From the NCBI GenBank assembly GCA_022730375.1, contig DZDA01000001.1, forward strand, positions 68,471 to 132,470: DNA of 64,000 nucleotides, read 5' to 3'. The notes under the pieces were generated by a model. The model made no database searches. It saw only the letters and a program-made list of their open reading frames with translations, and was not told the origin of the DNA. Within the stretch, counting starts at the first letter, position 1, and each line of letters begins with the position of its first letter. The translations under genes were made by a program, and so were the position numbers. Below are positions 33,476 through 43,788 of the stretch, piece after piece. The DNA comes from Thiomonas intermedia (GTDB lineage Bacteria > Pseudomonadota > Gammaproteobacteria > Burkholderiales > Burkholderiaceae_C).

Positions 33476-36400
33476 ATGTGGCATGCACGGTGGTGGGTTG
33501 GGATCGCTCTGTTTCTGGGCGTGACGCAAGGCGCGTTCGCGCTGCAGGTCAGCAGCCTCAGCCCGCAGGGCGAGGTGGCGCAGGTGCGGCAGGTGGTGGC
33601 CCGGTTCGACGGCCCCGCAGTGAACTTTGGCGATGCCAAGGCCGCAGCGCCTCTCACCGTGAACTGCAGCGACAGCAAGGCGGCGCAAGGCAATGGCCGC
33701 TGGATCAGCGCGAACGAATGGGCGTTCCAGTTTGCCAATGACCTGCCCGCCGGGGTGCGCTGCACGGTGCAGACTTTGCCGAGCTTCAAGTCGCCTCAGG
33801 GCAAGGCGCTCAGCGGCCTCACACGCTGGACGTTCAACACCGGCGGGCCGTTCGTGCGGCGCATCTGGCCGTCTACTGGCGCCGCCATCGACGAGCAGCA
33901 GGCCTTCGTGCTGCAGCTCAGCGGAGCAGCCACCCCGCAAAGCCTGAGCGAACACATCCACTGCCACATCGAGGGCTTGGGCGAGCAAGTGGCCGTGCAG
34001 CAGATCAGCGGCGCGCAGCGCGAGGCCCTGCTCAAGGCGCTCGGGCTAAGCCAGTTAGCGGCAAAGCAACCGCAGCAAATTGTCACCCTGCGCTGCGCCC
34101 GCACACTGCCTGCGGGCGGCCGGATCACCCTGGTTTACGGTGCGGGCGTGAGCACCCCCAGCGGCCTGGAAAGCGGGGTGGAGCGGCGCTATGACTACAG
34201 CGTGCGCGAGCCCTTTGCTGCGACCTTCAGTTGCGAACGCGAGAACGCGAAGGCGGGTTGTTCGCCGTTCAAACCGCTATCGCTGAGTTTCAACGCGCCG
34301 GTGTCGCGCAAGCTGGCCGCGGCCATCCGGCTGCAGATCGGCAGCCGCAGCGTGCCCCCCGACTTGTCCGACGAGGACGGGCAGGGCGATGCCCAGGTGG
34401 ACGACATTGCCTTCGCCCCGCCCTTTGCTGAAAGCACCGCGATGCAGATCGTGCTGCCGCCGCAATTCGTCGATGTCGATCATCGCCCGCTGCGCAACGC
34501 CGACCAGTTTCCGCTGCACATCGCCACCGGGGTGATGCCGCCGCTGGCCAAGTTTGCCACTGCGCCCTTCGGCATCGTCGAGCGCTTCGCCGAAGGCGTG
34601 GGCCGTGGCCCGGCGCTGCTGCCCGTCACGCTGCGTCGCGTGCCGCTGGCGCAAGGTGTGCGTGACTATGCCGTGTCCGATCTGCAGCCGCAGACCGATG
34701 CGCAGACCATCGCCTGGTTTCGGCGGGTGCAGCATTTCAGCGACTTTTTCGTTTCGCGCGAAGCGGCGCGCAAGGTGGTGAGCGGGCCTTTGCCGCCCGT
34801 GCTGCACGAGGCCAACGGCGATGCCGTCAACCCCGACCGGGTGCAGACCCGCATGGTGTCGCTGCTCGAAGACAAACCGGGCCTGCGCAAGATCGCGCTG
34901 CCTTCCGTGGACGACGGGAAAGCGCGGCCGTTCGAGGTCGTGGGCATTCCGCTGCAGCCGGGGTTTCATGTGGTCGAAATCGCCTCCAAGACGCTGGGCA
35001 AGGCGCTGCTCGACCCGCACTATGGGGCGAACCGTGAAATGGTGGTGCGCACCGCGGCCTTGGTCACCAATCTGAACGTGAGCGTGAAAATCGGCCGCGA
35101 GAACGCCCTGGCCTGGGTGACCACGCTGGACAAGGGGCGGCCGGTGGCGGGCGCCAAGGTGCAGGTGTCCGATTGTCATGGCAGCCTGCTGACCACGGCG
35201 ACCACCGATGCGCAGGGGCTGGCGCGGCTGGATGGCCTCGACCCGCAGGCGCCCTATTGCGGTGATGATGGAGACGACGATGCGCTGGGTGACTTCGACC
35301 TCGGCTACTTCGTCTCCGCCCGCGCCAGCGACGCCGACGGCACGCCCGACATGGCCTTTGCCTGGAGCAAATGGAACGAGGGTTTCGAGCCTTGGCGCTT
35401 CAATGTGAGCACAGACAATTCCTCCAGCCCCGATACTGTCGCCCACACCATTTTCGACCGCACCCTGCTGCGGGCAGGCGAGACGGTGTCGATGAAGCAC
35501 CTCCTGCGGGTGGAAACGTTGAAGGGCCTGGAACTGCCCAAGACTTATCCCGACACCCTGGTCATCACCCATGAGGGCAGCGGCCAGGAGTTCAAGCAGC
35601 CCCTGAAATGGCAGCGCACCCCCACGGGGGGCATGACGGCCAGCAGCCAGTTCGCCATTCCGAAGGCGGCCAAGCTGGGGGAGTACGACGTGCAGTTGCG
35701 CAGCAAGGAAGGCAACGGTTGGTCGCCGTCCAGCGGCAGTTTTCGCGTGGAGGAGTTTCGCCTGCCGGTGTTTACCGGCCGCATCGCCCCGGTGGACAGC
35801 AAGCCGCTCATCCGGCCGCAGGACGTGCCGGTGTCGGTGCAAGTGAGCTACACCGCAGGCGGCCCGGCGGCCAATCTGCCGGTACAGGTCTCGGCGCTGG
35901 TGCGCAGCAAGGGCTTATCGTTCGACGGCTTTGATGCCTTCAGTTTCTCGCCGCCGCAACAACAAGGGCAAGGCGGTGATGATGAAGACGCTGCGCAGGA
36001 CGACAGCAAGATCATCGCCGACAAACTCGCCGTCACCCTCGACCGCCAGGGCTTGGGCCGGGTGGGCATCGACGATGTTCCACCCTCGAACCAGGCGCGC
36101 GAGCTACTGCTCGAAGCCAGCTATGCCGACCCCAACGGCGAGATCCAGACCCTGCGCAGCACGCAAACGCTATGGCCCGCTACGGTGGTGGCGGGCATCA
36201 AGACCGAAAGCTGGGTGTCGGCGGGCCAGCGCGCCAAGTTGCAGGCGCTGGCGCTCAATCTGCAGGGCAAACCGCAGGCCGGTGTGCCGCTGACGGTCAA
36301 GGCCGTCGCGCACATCACCACCACCAGCCGCAAACGCATGGTGGGCGGCTTTTACGCCTACGACAACAAGACCACGACCAAAGACCTGGGCACTTTGTGC

Positions 36401-39400
36401 AGCGGCAAGAGCGACGCGCACGGCCTGCTGCTGTGCGACGTGAAGCTGGATCAGGCGGGCGAAATTGAACTGATCGCATCGGCCACCGATGCGCAGGGCC
36501 GCAGCGCGCAGGCGTCCAGCTCGGTGTGGGTGACGCGGCAGGGCGAGCTGTGGTTCGGCGGCGAGAACCACGACCGCATGGACGTGCTGCCCGAGAAAAA
36601 AACCTATCAGCCCGGCGAGACCGCGCAGTTCCAGGTGCGCATGCCCTTTCGCCACGCCACCGCGCTGGTGGCGGTGGAGCGCGAAGGCGTGATGCACACC
36701 GAGGTGGTGCAACTCGACGGGACTGATCCCACCGTGCGCCTGAAGGTCAGGCCCGAGTGGGGGCCGAACGTCTATGTGAGCGTGCTGGCGCTGCGCGGGC
36801 GGCTGTACGACGTGCCCTGGTACAGCTTTTTCACCTGGGGCTACAAGACGCCGGTAGCGTGGTGGCGCGCGTTCTGGAGCGATAGCAAAGACTACGTGCC
36901 GCCCACCGCCATGGTGGACTTGAGCAAGCCGGCCTTCCGCTTTGGCATGGCCGAGATTCGCGTGGGCATTGCCGAACATGCCCTCAAGGTGGCGGTGCAA
37001 ACCGACAAGCCCAGCTACCCGGTGCGCGGCACGGCTCGGGTGACGATCACCGCCACCCTGCCCGACGGCAAGCCCGCAGCCGGAGCCGACGTGGCGCTGG
37101 CCGCGGTCGATCAGGCCCTGCTCGAACTCATGCCCAACACCAGCTGGGACTTGCTGCACGCCATGTTGCGTGAGCGGGCCTGGGGCGTGGAGACCGCCAC
37201 GGCGCAGTCCGAGATCATTGGTCGCCGCCATTACGGCCTCAAGGCCGTACCCGCAGGCGGCGGCGGAGGCAAGACCGAAACCCGCGAGCTGTTCGACACC
37301 CTGCTGCTGTGGAAACCCGACGTGGTGCTCGATGCGCAGGGACGCGCTGTGGTGGACGTGCCGCTCAACGACAGCCTCACCGCGTTTCGCATCGTTGCCG
37401 TGGCCGAGCACGGGCTGAGCCAGTTCGGCACCGGGCAGGTCACCATACGCAGCACGCAAGACCTGCAGATTCTCTCCGGACTGCCGCCGCTGGTGCGCGA
37501 GGGCGACCGCTTCACCGCGCCCTTCACCCTGCGCAACACCACCAAGCAGGCGATGAAGGTCACGCTCACCCCGCAGGTGGCCGGTTTGACGCTGCCGCCG
37601 CAGACCGTGGACATTCCGGCAGACACTGCCCGCGAGGTGAGCTGGACGGTGAACGTGCCTCTTTCCAACACGCCCGACGGCACGCAGACGCTGGCCTGGC
37701 AGATCGACGCCCGCGACGCTCTGCATGGCGCCAAAGATGCCCTGCGCGTGCAGCAGCAGGTGCTCGCTGCCGTGCCGCTGGCGGTGCAGCAGGCCACGCT
37801 GCAGCAGGTCGACGGCGCCTACAGCCTGCCCGTGGCGCCGCCGCCCGAGGCGCTGAAAACCGCGCAAGGCACCCCGCGCGGCGGGGTGGCGGACCCCCAC
37901 GCTCCCGCTTCGCGATCGCTGCCCCCCGAGGGGGCGCACCCCGCCTCCGGGCGGCCGCGCGGCGGGGTGAAGCTGGCGATGCAGTCCACGCTGATGGCTG
38001 GGCTGGACGGCGTGCGCGACTGGTTTCGCCGCTATCCCTACGGCTGCCTGGAGCAGAAGTCCAGCATCGCCATCGGCTTGATGGACGTGGCGCGCTGGCA
38101 GGCGGTGATGGCCGCGCTGCCGACCTATCTCGACGGCGAGGGGCTGGCGAATTACTTCCCGGTGCGCGAAGGCGAGGGCGATCATGGCAGCGACGTGCTC
38201 ACCGCTTATCTGCTGGCCGCGTCGGACGAAGCGTCCAAGCTCGATCCGGCCTTCGTCATTCCCGACGATCTCAAGGCGCAGATGCAGTCTGGCCTGGCCG
38301 CCTTCGTGGCCGGGCGGATCGAGCGCAGGTTCTGGGCGCCGCGCGCCGATCTCGACGTGCGCAAGCTCGCCGCGATCGAAGCGCTCGCGCGGGGCGGCAA
38401 GGCGCAGCCGCGCATGCTGGACAGCATCGCCATCGCTCCCAATCAGTGGCCGACGAGTGCCGTGATCGACTGGCTGTCCATCCTGCAGCGCCTGCCCGAT
38501 GTGCCGCAGCGCGCGCAGCGCCTGGCCGAGGCCGAGAGCATTCTCAAGGCCCGCCTGAGCTGGCAGGGAACCAAGCTGATATTCAGCACCGAGCGCAGCG
38601 ACGCCTGGTGGTGGCTGATGAGCGGCGGTGATGTGAACACCGCGCGGCTGATGCTGCTGGTCCTGCGCAATCCGGCCTGGCAGGGCGAACTGCCTCGTCT
38701 GGCCAGCGGCTTCATCGCCCGCCAGCAGCGCGGCGCGTGGTCCACGACCACAGCCAATCTTTGGGGCTCGCTGGCGCTGCAGCAGTTCTCGCGCACCTTT
38801 GAGTCCGAGCCAGTGCAGGGCATCACCCGCGTCACGCTGGGGCAGGAGACCGGCGTGGTCGATTGGGGCAAGGTCGCTACGGTCACAGCCGCTTCGGCCA
38901 GCGGCGCAATGCACGCCCGCAGCATCCTCGGCGCACCGAATGCAGCGCAGAACTGGGCGAACAACACCGTGTTCCTCCCCTGGCCTTCGGCAGCGGCGCA
39001 AACCCTGCAGGTGCAGCAGCAAGGCAGCGGCAAGCCCTGGGTGACCGTGCAGTCTTGGGCGGCGGTGCCGTTGAAGGCGGCCTTCGATGCGGGCTATGGC
39101 ATCCGCAAAACCCTCACGCCGGTAGAGCAGGCCGTGCCCGGCAAGTGGTCGCGCGGCGACGTGGTGCGCGTCACCCTCGACGTCAACGCCAGCAGCGACA
39201 TGAGCTGGGTGGTCATCTCCGACCCCATTCCCGGCGGCGCGTCCATTCTGGGCGGCGGCCTCGGGCGCGATTCCGAAATCGCCACCCGTGGCGAGGAAGA
39301 CAAGGGCAACGGCTGGGAGGCCTATGAGGAGCGCAGCTTCAGTGCCTTCCGCAGCTACTACGCCTATCTGCCCAAGGGCAAGGTCAGCCTGCAATACACC

Positions 39401-39520
39401 CTGCGGCTGAACGCCGTGGGTAGCTTCGCCCTGCCGCCCACGCGGGTTGAGGCCATGTACGCGCCCGAGATGTTCGGCGAGGCGCCCAATGCCCGCTTCG
39501 AGGTTGGGGCGCGGCCATGA
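33476..39520 (+). CDS. Bacterial alpha-2-macroglobulin (YfhM-like)
   Basis: 2014 aa with signal peptide; MG domains; thioester motif YPYGCLEQ at 38045-38056 (C1524); paired with PBP1C. Confidence 0.95.
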   Translation: MWHARWWVGIALFLGVTQGAFALQVSSLSPQGEVAQVRQVVARFDGPAVNFGDAKAAAPLTVNCSDSKAAQGNGRWISANEWAFQFANDLPAGVRCTVQTLPSFKSPQGKALSGLTRWTFNTGGPFVRRIWPSTGAAIDEQQAFVLQLSGAATPQSLSEHIHCHIEGLGEQVAVQQISGAQREALLKALGLSQLAAKQPQQIVTLRCARTLPAGGRITLVYGAGVSTPSGLESGVERRYDYSVREPFAATFSCERENAKAGCSPFKPLSLSFNAPVSRKLAAAIRLQIGSRSVPPDLSDEDGQGDAQVDDIAFAPPFAESTAMQIVLPPQFVDVDHRPLRNADQFPLHIATGVMPPLAKFATAPFGIVERFAEGVGRGPALLPVTLRRVPLAQGVRDYAVSDLQPQTDAQTIAWFRRVQHFSDFFVSREAARKVVSGPLPPVLHEANGDAVNPDRVQTRMVSLLEDKPGLRKIALPSVDDGKARPFEVVGIPLQPGFHVVEIASKTLGKALLDPHYGANREMVVRTAALVTNLNVSVKIGRENALAWVTTLDKGRPVAGAKVQVSDCHGSLLTTATTDAQGLARLDGLDPQAPYCGDDGDDDALGDFDLGYFVSARASDADGTPDMAFAWSKWNEGFEPWRFNVSTDNSSSPDTVAHTIFDRTLLRAGETVSMKHLLRVETLKGLELPKTYPDTLVITHEGSGQEFKQPLKWQRTPTGGMTASSQFAIPKAAKLGEYDVQLRSKEGNGWSPSSGSFRVEEFRLPVFTGRIAPVDSKPLIRPQDVPVSVQVSYTAGGPAANLPVQVSALVRSKGLSFDGFDAFSFSPPQQQGQGGDDEDAAQDDSKIIADKLAVTLDRQGLGRVGIDDVPPSNQARELLLEASYADPNGEIQTLRSTQTLWPATVVAGIKTESWVSAGQRAKLQALALNLQGKPQAGVPLTVKAVAHITTTSRKRMVGGFYAYDNKTTTKDLGTLCSGKSDAHGLLLCDVKLDQAGEIELIASATDAQGRSAQASSSVWVTRQGELWFGGENHDRMDVLPEKKTYQPGETAQFQVRMPFRHATALVAVEREGVMHTEVVQLDGTDPTVRLKVRPEWGPNVYVSVLALRGRLYDVPWYSFFTWGYKTPVAWWRAFWSDSKDYVPPTAMVDLSKPAFRFGMAEIRVGIAEHALKVAVQTDKPSYPVRGTARVTITATLPDGKPAAGADVALAAVDQALLELMPNTSWDLLHAMLRERAWGVETATAQSEIIGRRHYGLKAVPAGGGGGKTETRELFDTLLLWKPDVVLDAQGRAVVDVPLNDSLTAFRIVAVAEHGLSQFGTGQVTIRSTQDLQILSGLPPLVREGDRFTAPFTLRNTTKQAMKVTLTPQVAGLTLPPQTVDIPADTAREVSWTVNVPLSNTPDGTQTLAWQIDARDALHGAKDALRVQQQVLAAVPLAVQQATLQQVDGAYSLPVAPPPEALKTAQGTPRGGVADPHAPASRSLPPEGAHPASGRPRGGVKLAMQSTLMAGLDGVRDWFRRYPYGCLEQKSSIAIGLMDVARWQAVMAALPTYLDGEGLANYFPVREGEGDHGSDVLTAYLLAASDEASKLDPAFVIPDDLKAQMQSGLAAFVAGRIERRFWAPRADLDVRKLAAIEALARGGKAQPRMLDSIAIAPNQWPTSAVIDWLSILQRLPDVPQRAQRLAEAESILKARLSWQGTKLIFSTERSDAWWWLMSGGDVNTARLMLLVLRNPAWQGELPRLASGFIARQQRGAWSTTTANLWGSLALQQFSRTFESEPVQGITRVTLGQETGVVDWGKVATVTAASASGAMHARSILGAPNAAQNWANNTVFLPWPSAAAQTLQVQQQGSGKPWVTVQSWAAVPLKAAFDAGYGIRKTLTPVEQAVPGKWSRGDVVRVTLDVNASSDMSWVVISDPIPGGASILGGGLGRDSEIATRGEEDKGNGWEAYEERSFSAFRSYYAYLPKGKVSLQYTLRLNAVGSFALPPTRVEAMYAPEMFGEAPNARFEVGARP
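37870..37969. repeat. REP-like palindromic element inside the macroglobulin ORF, with 15-bp direct repeats
   Basis: CCGCGCGGCGGGGTG at 37874-37888 and 37955-37969; palindromes CACCCCGC-gcg-GCGGGGTG (37870-37888), GCCCCC-cga-GGGGGC (37921-37935) and CACCCCGCC...GGCGGGGTG (37937-37969). Confidence 0.85.
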
Positions 39521-41769
39521 GCGAAGCAGCGCGGCGTCTGCGGCTGAAGCTACGCCTGACCCTGCTGGCAGGCGCGCTGCTGGCGCCGCCGCTGCTGGTG
39601 TCGCAACCCGCCGCTGCCGCCTTGCCCGCCTTCGCTGAAGTGCGGCGCGACTTTCGGCCCTCCGAAACCCTGATCCTCGATCGCCACGGCGAGGTCGTGC
39701 AGCGCCTGCGCACCGACCCCACGGTGCGGCGCGGCCAATGGGTGGCGCTCTCCGAAGTATCGCCCGCGCTGCGCACCGCGCTGGTCTTGAGCGAAGACCG
39801 CCGCTTCTATGAGCACAGCGGGGTGGACTGGCAGGCGGTGTCTGCCGCGGCCTGGGGGCATCTGTTTCACCGCACCACGCGCGGTGCGTCCACCCTCACC
39901 ATGCAGCTTGCGGGCCTGCTCGACGCCGATCTGCGGATCAAGGCCGGCGGGCGCGACTGGGGGCAGAAAATCGGTCAGGCCCTCACCGCCGCAGAACTGG
40001 AGCGGCATTGGCGCAAGGATCAGATTCTGGAGGCCTACCTCAACCTGGCGCCCTTGCGCGGCGAAATCGTCGGCATCGACGCCCTGTCGCGCACCCTGTT
40101 CGGCAAAGCCCCGCAAGGGCTGGATGCCCGCGAATCCGCCATCACCGCTGCGCTGGTGCGCGCCCCCAATGCGCCTGCGAGCAAGGTCGCACAGCGCGCC
40201 TGCGGCGTGCTGCGCGAGATGCAGGGGCAGAGGTCGCCTTCCTCCGAACTCTGCGCCGGGCTGCCGCAGGAAACCGCCGCCGCGCTGCAGCGGCGCGAGT
40301 TTGCCGCGAGCCGTGGCATTGCGTCGCATCTGGGACGCAAGCTCGTGGCTCTGAACACGCCCCCAGGCGGGCGGCCGCCCGCGCAGATTCGTTCCACCCT
40401 TGACGCTCGTATCCAGCGCGCGGCGCAGACGGCCCTGCTGAAGGCGCTCGGCGAGTTGAGTGGCCGCAATGTGCAGGACGGCGCAGTGCTGGTGCTCGAC
40501 AACGCCAGCGGCGAGATGCTGGCCTGGGTCGGCTCATCGGGCGACTACAGCCTGGCTGCCGACGTGGACGGCGTGACCGCCCGCCGCCAGCCCGGCTCCA
40601 CCCTCAAACCCCTGCTCTATGCCCAGTCCCTTGCCGAGCGCCGACTCACCGCCGCCTCGCTGCTGGACGACACGCCCACGCAGATTCCCACGGCTTCTGG
40701 CCTCTACATTCCGCAGAACTACGACCATCGTTTCAAAGGCTGGGTCAGCGTGCGCACGGCGCTGGCTTCTTCGCTCAATATTCCGGCCGTGCGCACCCTG
40801 GTGATGGTGTCGCCCGATGCCTTTGCGCGAGAACTGCAGGCGCTGGACGTGCAACTCGCGCAGCCCGGCGACTACTACGGCTACAGCCTTGCGCTGGGCG
40901 CGGCCGAGGTGTCGCTGCGCGATCTCACCAATGCCTATCGCGCCCTGGCCAATGGCGGCAGGGTGTCGCCCGTCGTGCTGATGCTGGGACAGAAAAGTGC
41001 GGCGCGGCAAGCGCTCGATCCTGGCGCGGCGTGGATCATCGGCGACATCCTTTCCGACCCCAACGCCCGCGCGCCGACCTTCGGCACCGACAGCCTGCTG
41101 GCCACCCGCTTCTGGACCGCGGTGAAAACCGGCACCAGCAAAGACATGCGCGACAACTGGGCCGTGGGCTGGTCGCAGCGCTACACCGTGGGCGTGTGGG
41201 TCGGCAACGCCGCAGGCGCGCCCATGCACGATGTCAGCGGGGTCAGCGGTGCGGCGCCCGTCTGGGCCGCGGTGATGCGGGCCCTGCACGCCAAAACGCC
41301 CAGCCGCCAGCCCGCGCCGCCGAGCGGCCTGCAGCGCGTCGAAGTGCGCTTCGATGAACACGGCGAAGCGCCGCGCCGCGAATGGTTTCTGCCCGGCACG
41401 GCGCAAAGCCGCTTTGCGCTGGGCGCGCAAACCCGTTCAGCCGACTTGAGTGCTGGGGTGAGGCTGCACGCTGGACGGGGTGAAGCCGCCGCTTCCTCAG
41501 CCGCAGCCCACCGCATCACCGCCCCGACGGACGGCACGGTGCTTGCGCTCGATCCCGATATTCCGCCGCAACATCAGCGCGTCGAGCTGACCGCATCCAC
41601 GGCCGATGCGCGCTGGCAGGTCGATGGCCGCCCTCTGGGTCGTGGCGCGCACTTGCCCTGGTTTCCGCTGCCCGGTCGGCACCAGATCGCCCTGGTCGAT
41701 GCGCGCGGCGCCCTGCTCGACAGCATCATGCTGGAAGTGCGCGGCGCCGGGCTTCCCGCCCGGCGCTGA
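39517..41769 (+). CDS. pbpC: Penicillin-binding protein 1C
   Basis: 750 aa; SEDRRFYEHSGVDW (glycosyltransferase), GSTLKPLLYA (SxxK), KTGTSKDMRDNWAVGW; C-terminal PBP1C-type domain. Confidence 0.95.
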   Translation: MSEAARRLRLKLRLTLLAGALLAPPLLVSQPAAAALPAFAEVRRDFRPSETLILDRHGEVVQRLRTDPTVRRGQWVALSEVSPALRTALVLSEDRRFYEHSGVDWQAVSAAAWGHLFHRTTRGASTLTMQLAGLLDADLRIKAGGRDWGQKIGQALTAAELERHWRKDQILEAYLNLAPLRGEIVGIDALSRTLFGKAPQGLDARESAITAALVRAPNAPASKVAQRACGVLREMQGQRSPSSELCAGLPQETAAALQRREFAASRGIASHLGRKLVALNTPPGGRPPAQIRSTLDARIQRAAQTALLKALGELSGRNVQDGAVLVLDNASGEMLAWVGSSGDYSLAADVDGVTARRQPGSTLKPLLYAQSLAERRLTAASLLDDTPTQIPTASGLYIPQNYDHRFKGWVSVRTALASSLNIPAVRTLVMVSPDAFARELQALDVQLAQPGDYYGYSLALGAAEVSLRDLTNAYRALANGGRVSPVVLMLGQKSAARQALDPGAAWIIGDILSDPNARAPTFGTDSLLATRFWTAVKTGTSKDMRDNWAVGWSQRYTVGVWVGNAAGAPMHDVSGVSGAAPVWAAVMRALHAKTPSRQPAPPSGLQRVEVRFDEHGEAPRREWFLPGTAQSRFALGAQTRSADLSAGVRLHAGRGEAAASSAAAHRITAPTDGTVLALDPDIPPQHQRVELTASTADARWQVDGRPLGRGAHLPWFPLPGRHQIALVDARGALLDSIMLEVRGAGLPARR

Positions 41770-41803
41770 ACGGGGGCTGAGCAAACAGCCCCCCGCCGCA
41801 AGC

Positions 41804-43441
41804 TCAGAGTAGTACGGCTGCCTTCTGCAGCGCGATATAAACGCCGATGAAGAAGGGAATGCCCACAGCGGCCCAGGCCAGCACGCCGACCAGACCCAAG
41901 CTGCCACGTGCCGCGTGTTCGGCGTCACCGGCGATGCGGTCCTCGTGCTTGAGGGCGCGCTCGCGGGCGAGCTCTTCCGGCGTCATGCGGTACTTGGCGG
42001 CCACTGGGCGCACCAGCAGGTTGAGAATGAAACCCACCAGCAACAGACCGGCCAGGATGTAGAGCGTGCGGTCATAGACCAGATTCTTCGCCACGCCGGC
42101 GTCCATCTGGGTCTGGCGGATCGCGGCGATGAGGAAGGGTCCGGCCACCCCGGCGACCGACCATGCGGTCAGCAGGCGGCCATGAATGGCGCCCACCATC
42201 TGCGTGCCAAACAAGTCGGCCAGATACGCCGGCACCGTGGCAAAGCCGCCGCCGTACATGGTCATGATCACGCAGACCACCAGAATGAACAGGCCTGCCG
42301 CGCCGCTATGACCCAGCGAGGGAAGGCTGGCGTAAAGCGCCACGCCCAGCGCGAAAAACACCGCGTAGGTCGCCTTGCGGCCGATGTAGTCAGACAGCGC
42401 GGCCCAGAACAGGCGTCCACCGCTGTTGAACAGGCTGATCAAACCAACCAGCCCACCGGCTGCCGCGACCAGCGCGGCCTTCTGCGCAGCATCGAGCGCC
42501 GCACCGCTGTCGAGGCCGATGAGGCGGCCGCCGAACACGTCCTGCAGCATCGGGCTGGCCATGGCGATCACGCCAATGCCTGCCGTCACGTTCAGGCACA
42601 GAATCCACCACACCAGCCAGAACTGCGGCGTTTTCATCGCCTTGTTCAGATGCACTTCATGGTCGGTGATCATGGCATTGCCGCCCTTGGCCTTGGGCGT
42701 CCATCCCCGCGGCTTCCAGCCAGTGGGCGGCACACGGAAGCCGAACGCCCCCGCCGACATCACCACGAAATAGAGCACGCCCATGATGATCAACGTCTGC
42801 GCGACGCCCAGCGTGCCTGAGGCGCTGAAATTCTTCATCAGCGCCACGGCGAGCGGTGCACCGATCATCGCGCCGCCGCCAAAGCCCATGATGGCAAAGC
42901 CGGTGGCCAGACCGCGACGGTCCGGGAACCATTTGATGAGGGTCGAGACGGGCGAGATATAGCCCAGCCCTAGGCCAATGCCCCCCAGCACTCCGGCCCC
43001 GAGGATCACCAGCCAGAGCTGATGGATGTAAACGCCGATGCCCCCGAGCACCAGGCCGCCGCCCCAGCACAGCGCGGCGATGAAACCGGCCTTGCGCGGG
43101 CCCGCATGTTCCAGCCAGGCGCCCCAGATCGCGGCGGAGATGCCGAGAAAGGCGATGAATACTTCGAAGATGTGCGTCACCGATGGCACGGTCCAGTTGC
43201 AAGTCGTGGTGGTGAGATGCCCCCAGAAACCCATCGAGCCGCATACGGCAGGATCGGTGCCCTCAAGCAGCTTGCTCATCGGCAGCCAGAACACGGAGAA
43301 GCCATAGGCCATGCCGATACACAGGTGAATCGCAAGCGCGGCGGTAGGCACCAGCCAGCGGTTGAAATGGGGACCTGCAACCGTGCTTTCACGGTCGAGC
43401 AGGCCCGGTTGAGGACGGGTTGTACTGAGAGAAGATGCCAT
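41804..43441 (-). CDS. MFS transporter, oxalate/formate antiporter (OFA) family
   Basis: Start re-set to the ATG at 43441 (MASSLSTTRPQPGLLDREST); 12-TM protein with AIHLCIGMAYGFSVFWLPMSKLL, GLGLGYISPVSTLIKWFPDRRGLATGFAIMGFGGGA. Confidence 0.88.
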   Translation of the reverse strand: MASSLSTTRPQPGLLDRESTVAGPHFNRWLVPTAALAIHLCIGMAYGFSVFWLPMSKLLEGTDPAVCGSMGFWGHLTTTTCNWTVPSVTHIFEVFIAFLGISAAIWGAWLEHAGPRKAGFIAALCWGGGLVLGGIGVYIHQLWLVILGAGVLGGIGLGLGYISPVSTLIKWFPDRRGLATGFAIMGFGGGAMIGAPLAVALMKNFSASGTLGVAQTLIIMGVLYFVVMSAGAFGFRVPPTGWKPRGWTPKAKGGNAMITDHEVHLNKAMKTPQFWLVWWILCLNVTAGIGVIAMASPMLQDVFGGRLIGLDSGAALDAAQKAALVAAAGGLVGLISLFNSGGRLFWAALSDYIGRKATYAVFFALGVALYASLPSLGHSGAAGLFILVVCVIMTMYGGGFATVPAYLADLFGTQMVGAIHGRLLTAWSVAGVAGPFLIAAIRQTQMDAGVAKNLVYDRTLYILAGLLLVGFILNLLVRPVAAKYRMTPEELARERALKHEDRIAGDAEHAARGSLGLVGVLAWAAVGIPFFIGVYIALQKAAVLL

Positions 43442-43788
43442 TGATGACTCCAAGTTTGTCGTTGTTCCCCGGGGTGCGACGGCAGGAACTTTTGCCGCAG
43501 CAGGCCGCTTTATAGTGAAATTTTTTGAAGTGTGTGACAGCCTTTGAAGGCAATCGTTGCATCTGCACACAGGCGTCAAGCTGCTACTGAGCGCTGTTCA
43601 GGCGTGGCGCGCGTCGAAAATTAAACTATGCAGTATCCTCGGCGGTTACCGACATACTGATCAGCACACTCGACCGGACCTAGCCACTCGGCTCTCTACA
43701 ATGTGGCAAAGAATCCACTTGACTGAATCATTCATGCGTTAGCGCGTGGGAAATTTGGCGGGTCTGAAATGACGATGCGAGGAATTTG

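Noticed and set aside
37870-37969. Possible frameshift or pseudogene in the macroglobulin gene
   Set aside because: The insert keeps frame; the downstream thioester and C-terminal domains continue without a stop.
36170-39394. 1074-aa ORF on the minus strand opposite the alpha-2-macroglobulin gene
   Set aside because: Antisense shadow of a high-GC coding gene; low-complexity His/Gly/Arg-rich translation with no recognisable domain.
41804-43441. OFA-family transporter as part of the pigment cluster
   Set aside because: Divergent from the halogenase-like gene with about 350 bp between them; family function (oxalate/formate-like transport) gives no link, so left outside the cluster.
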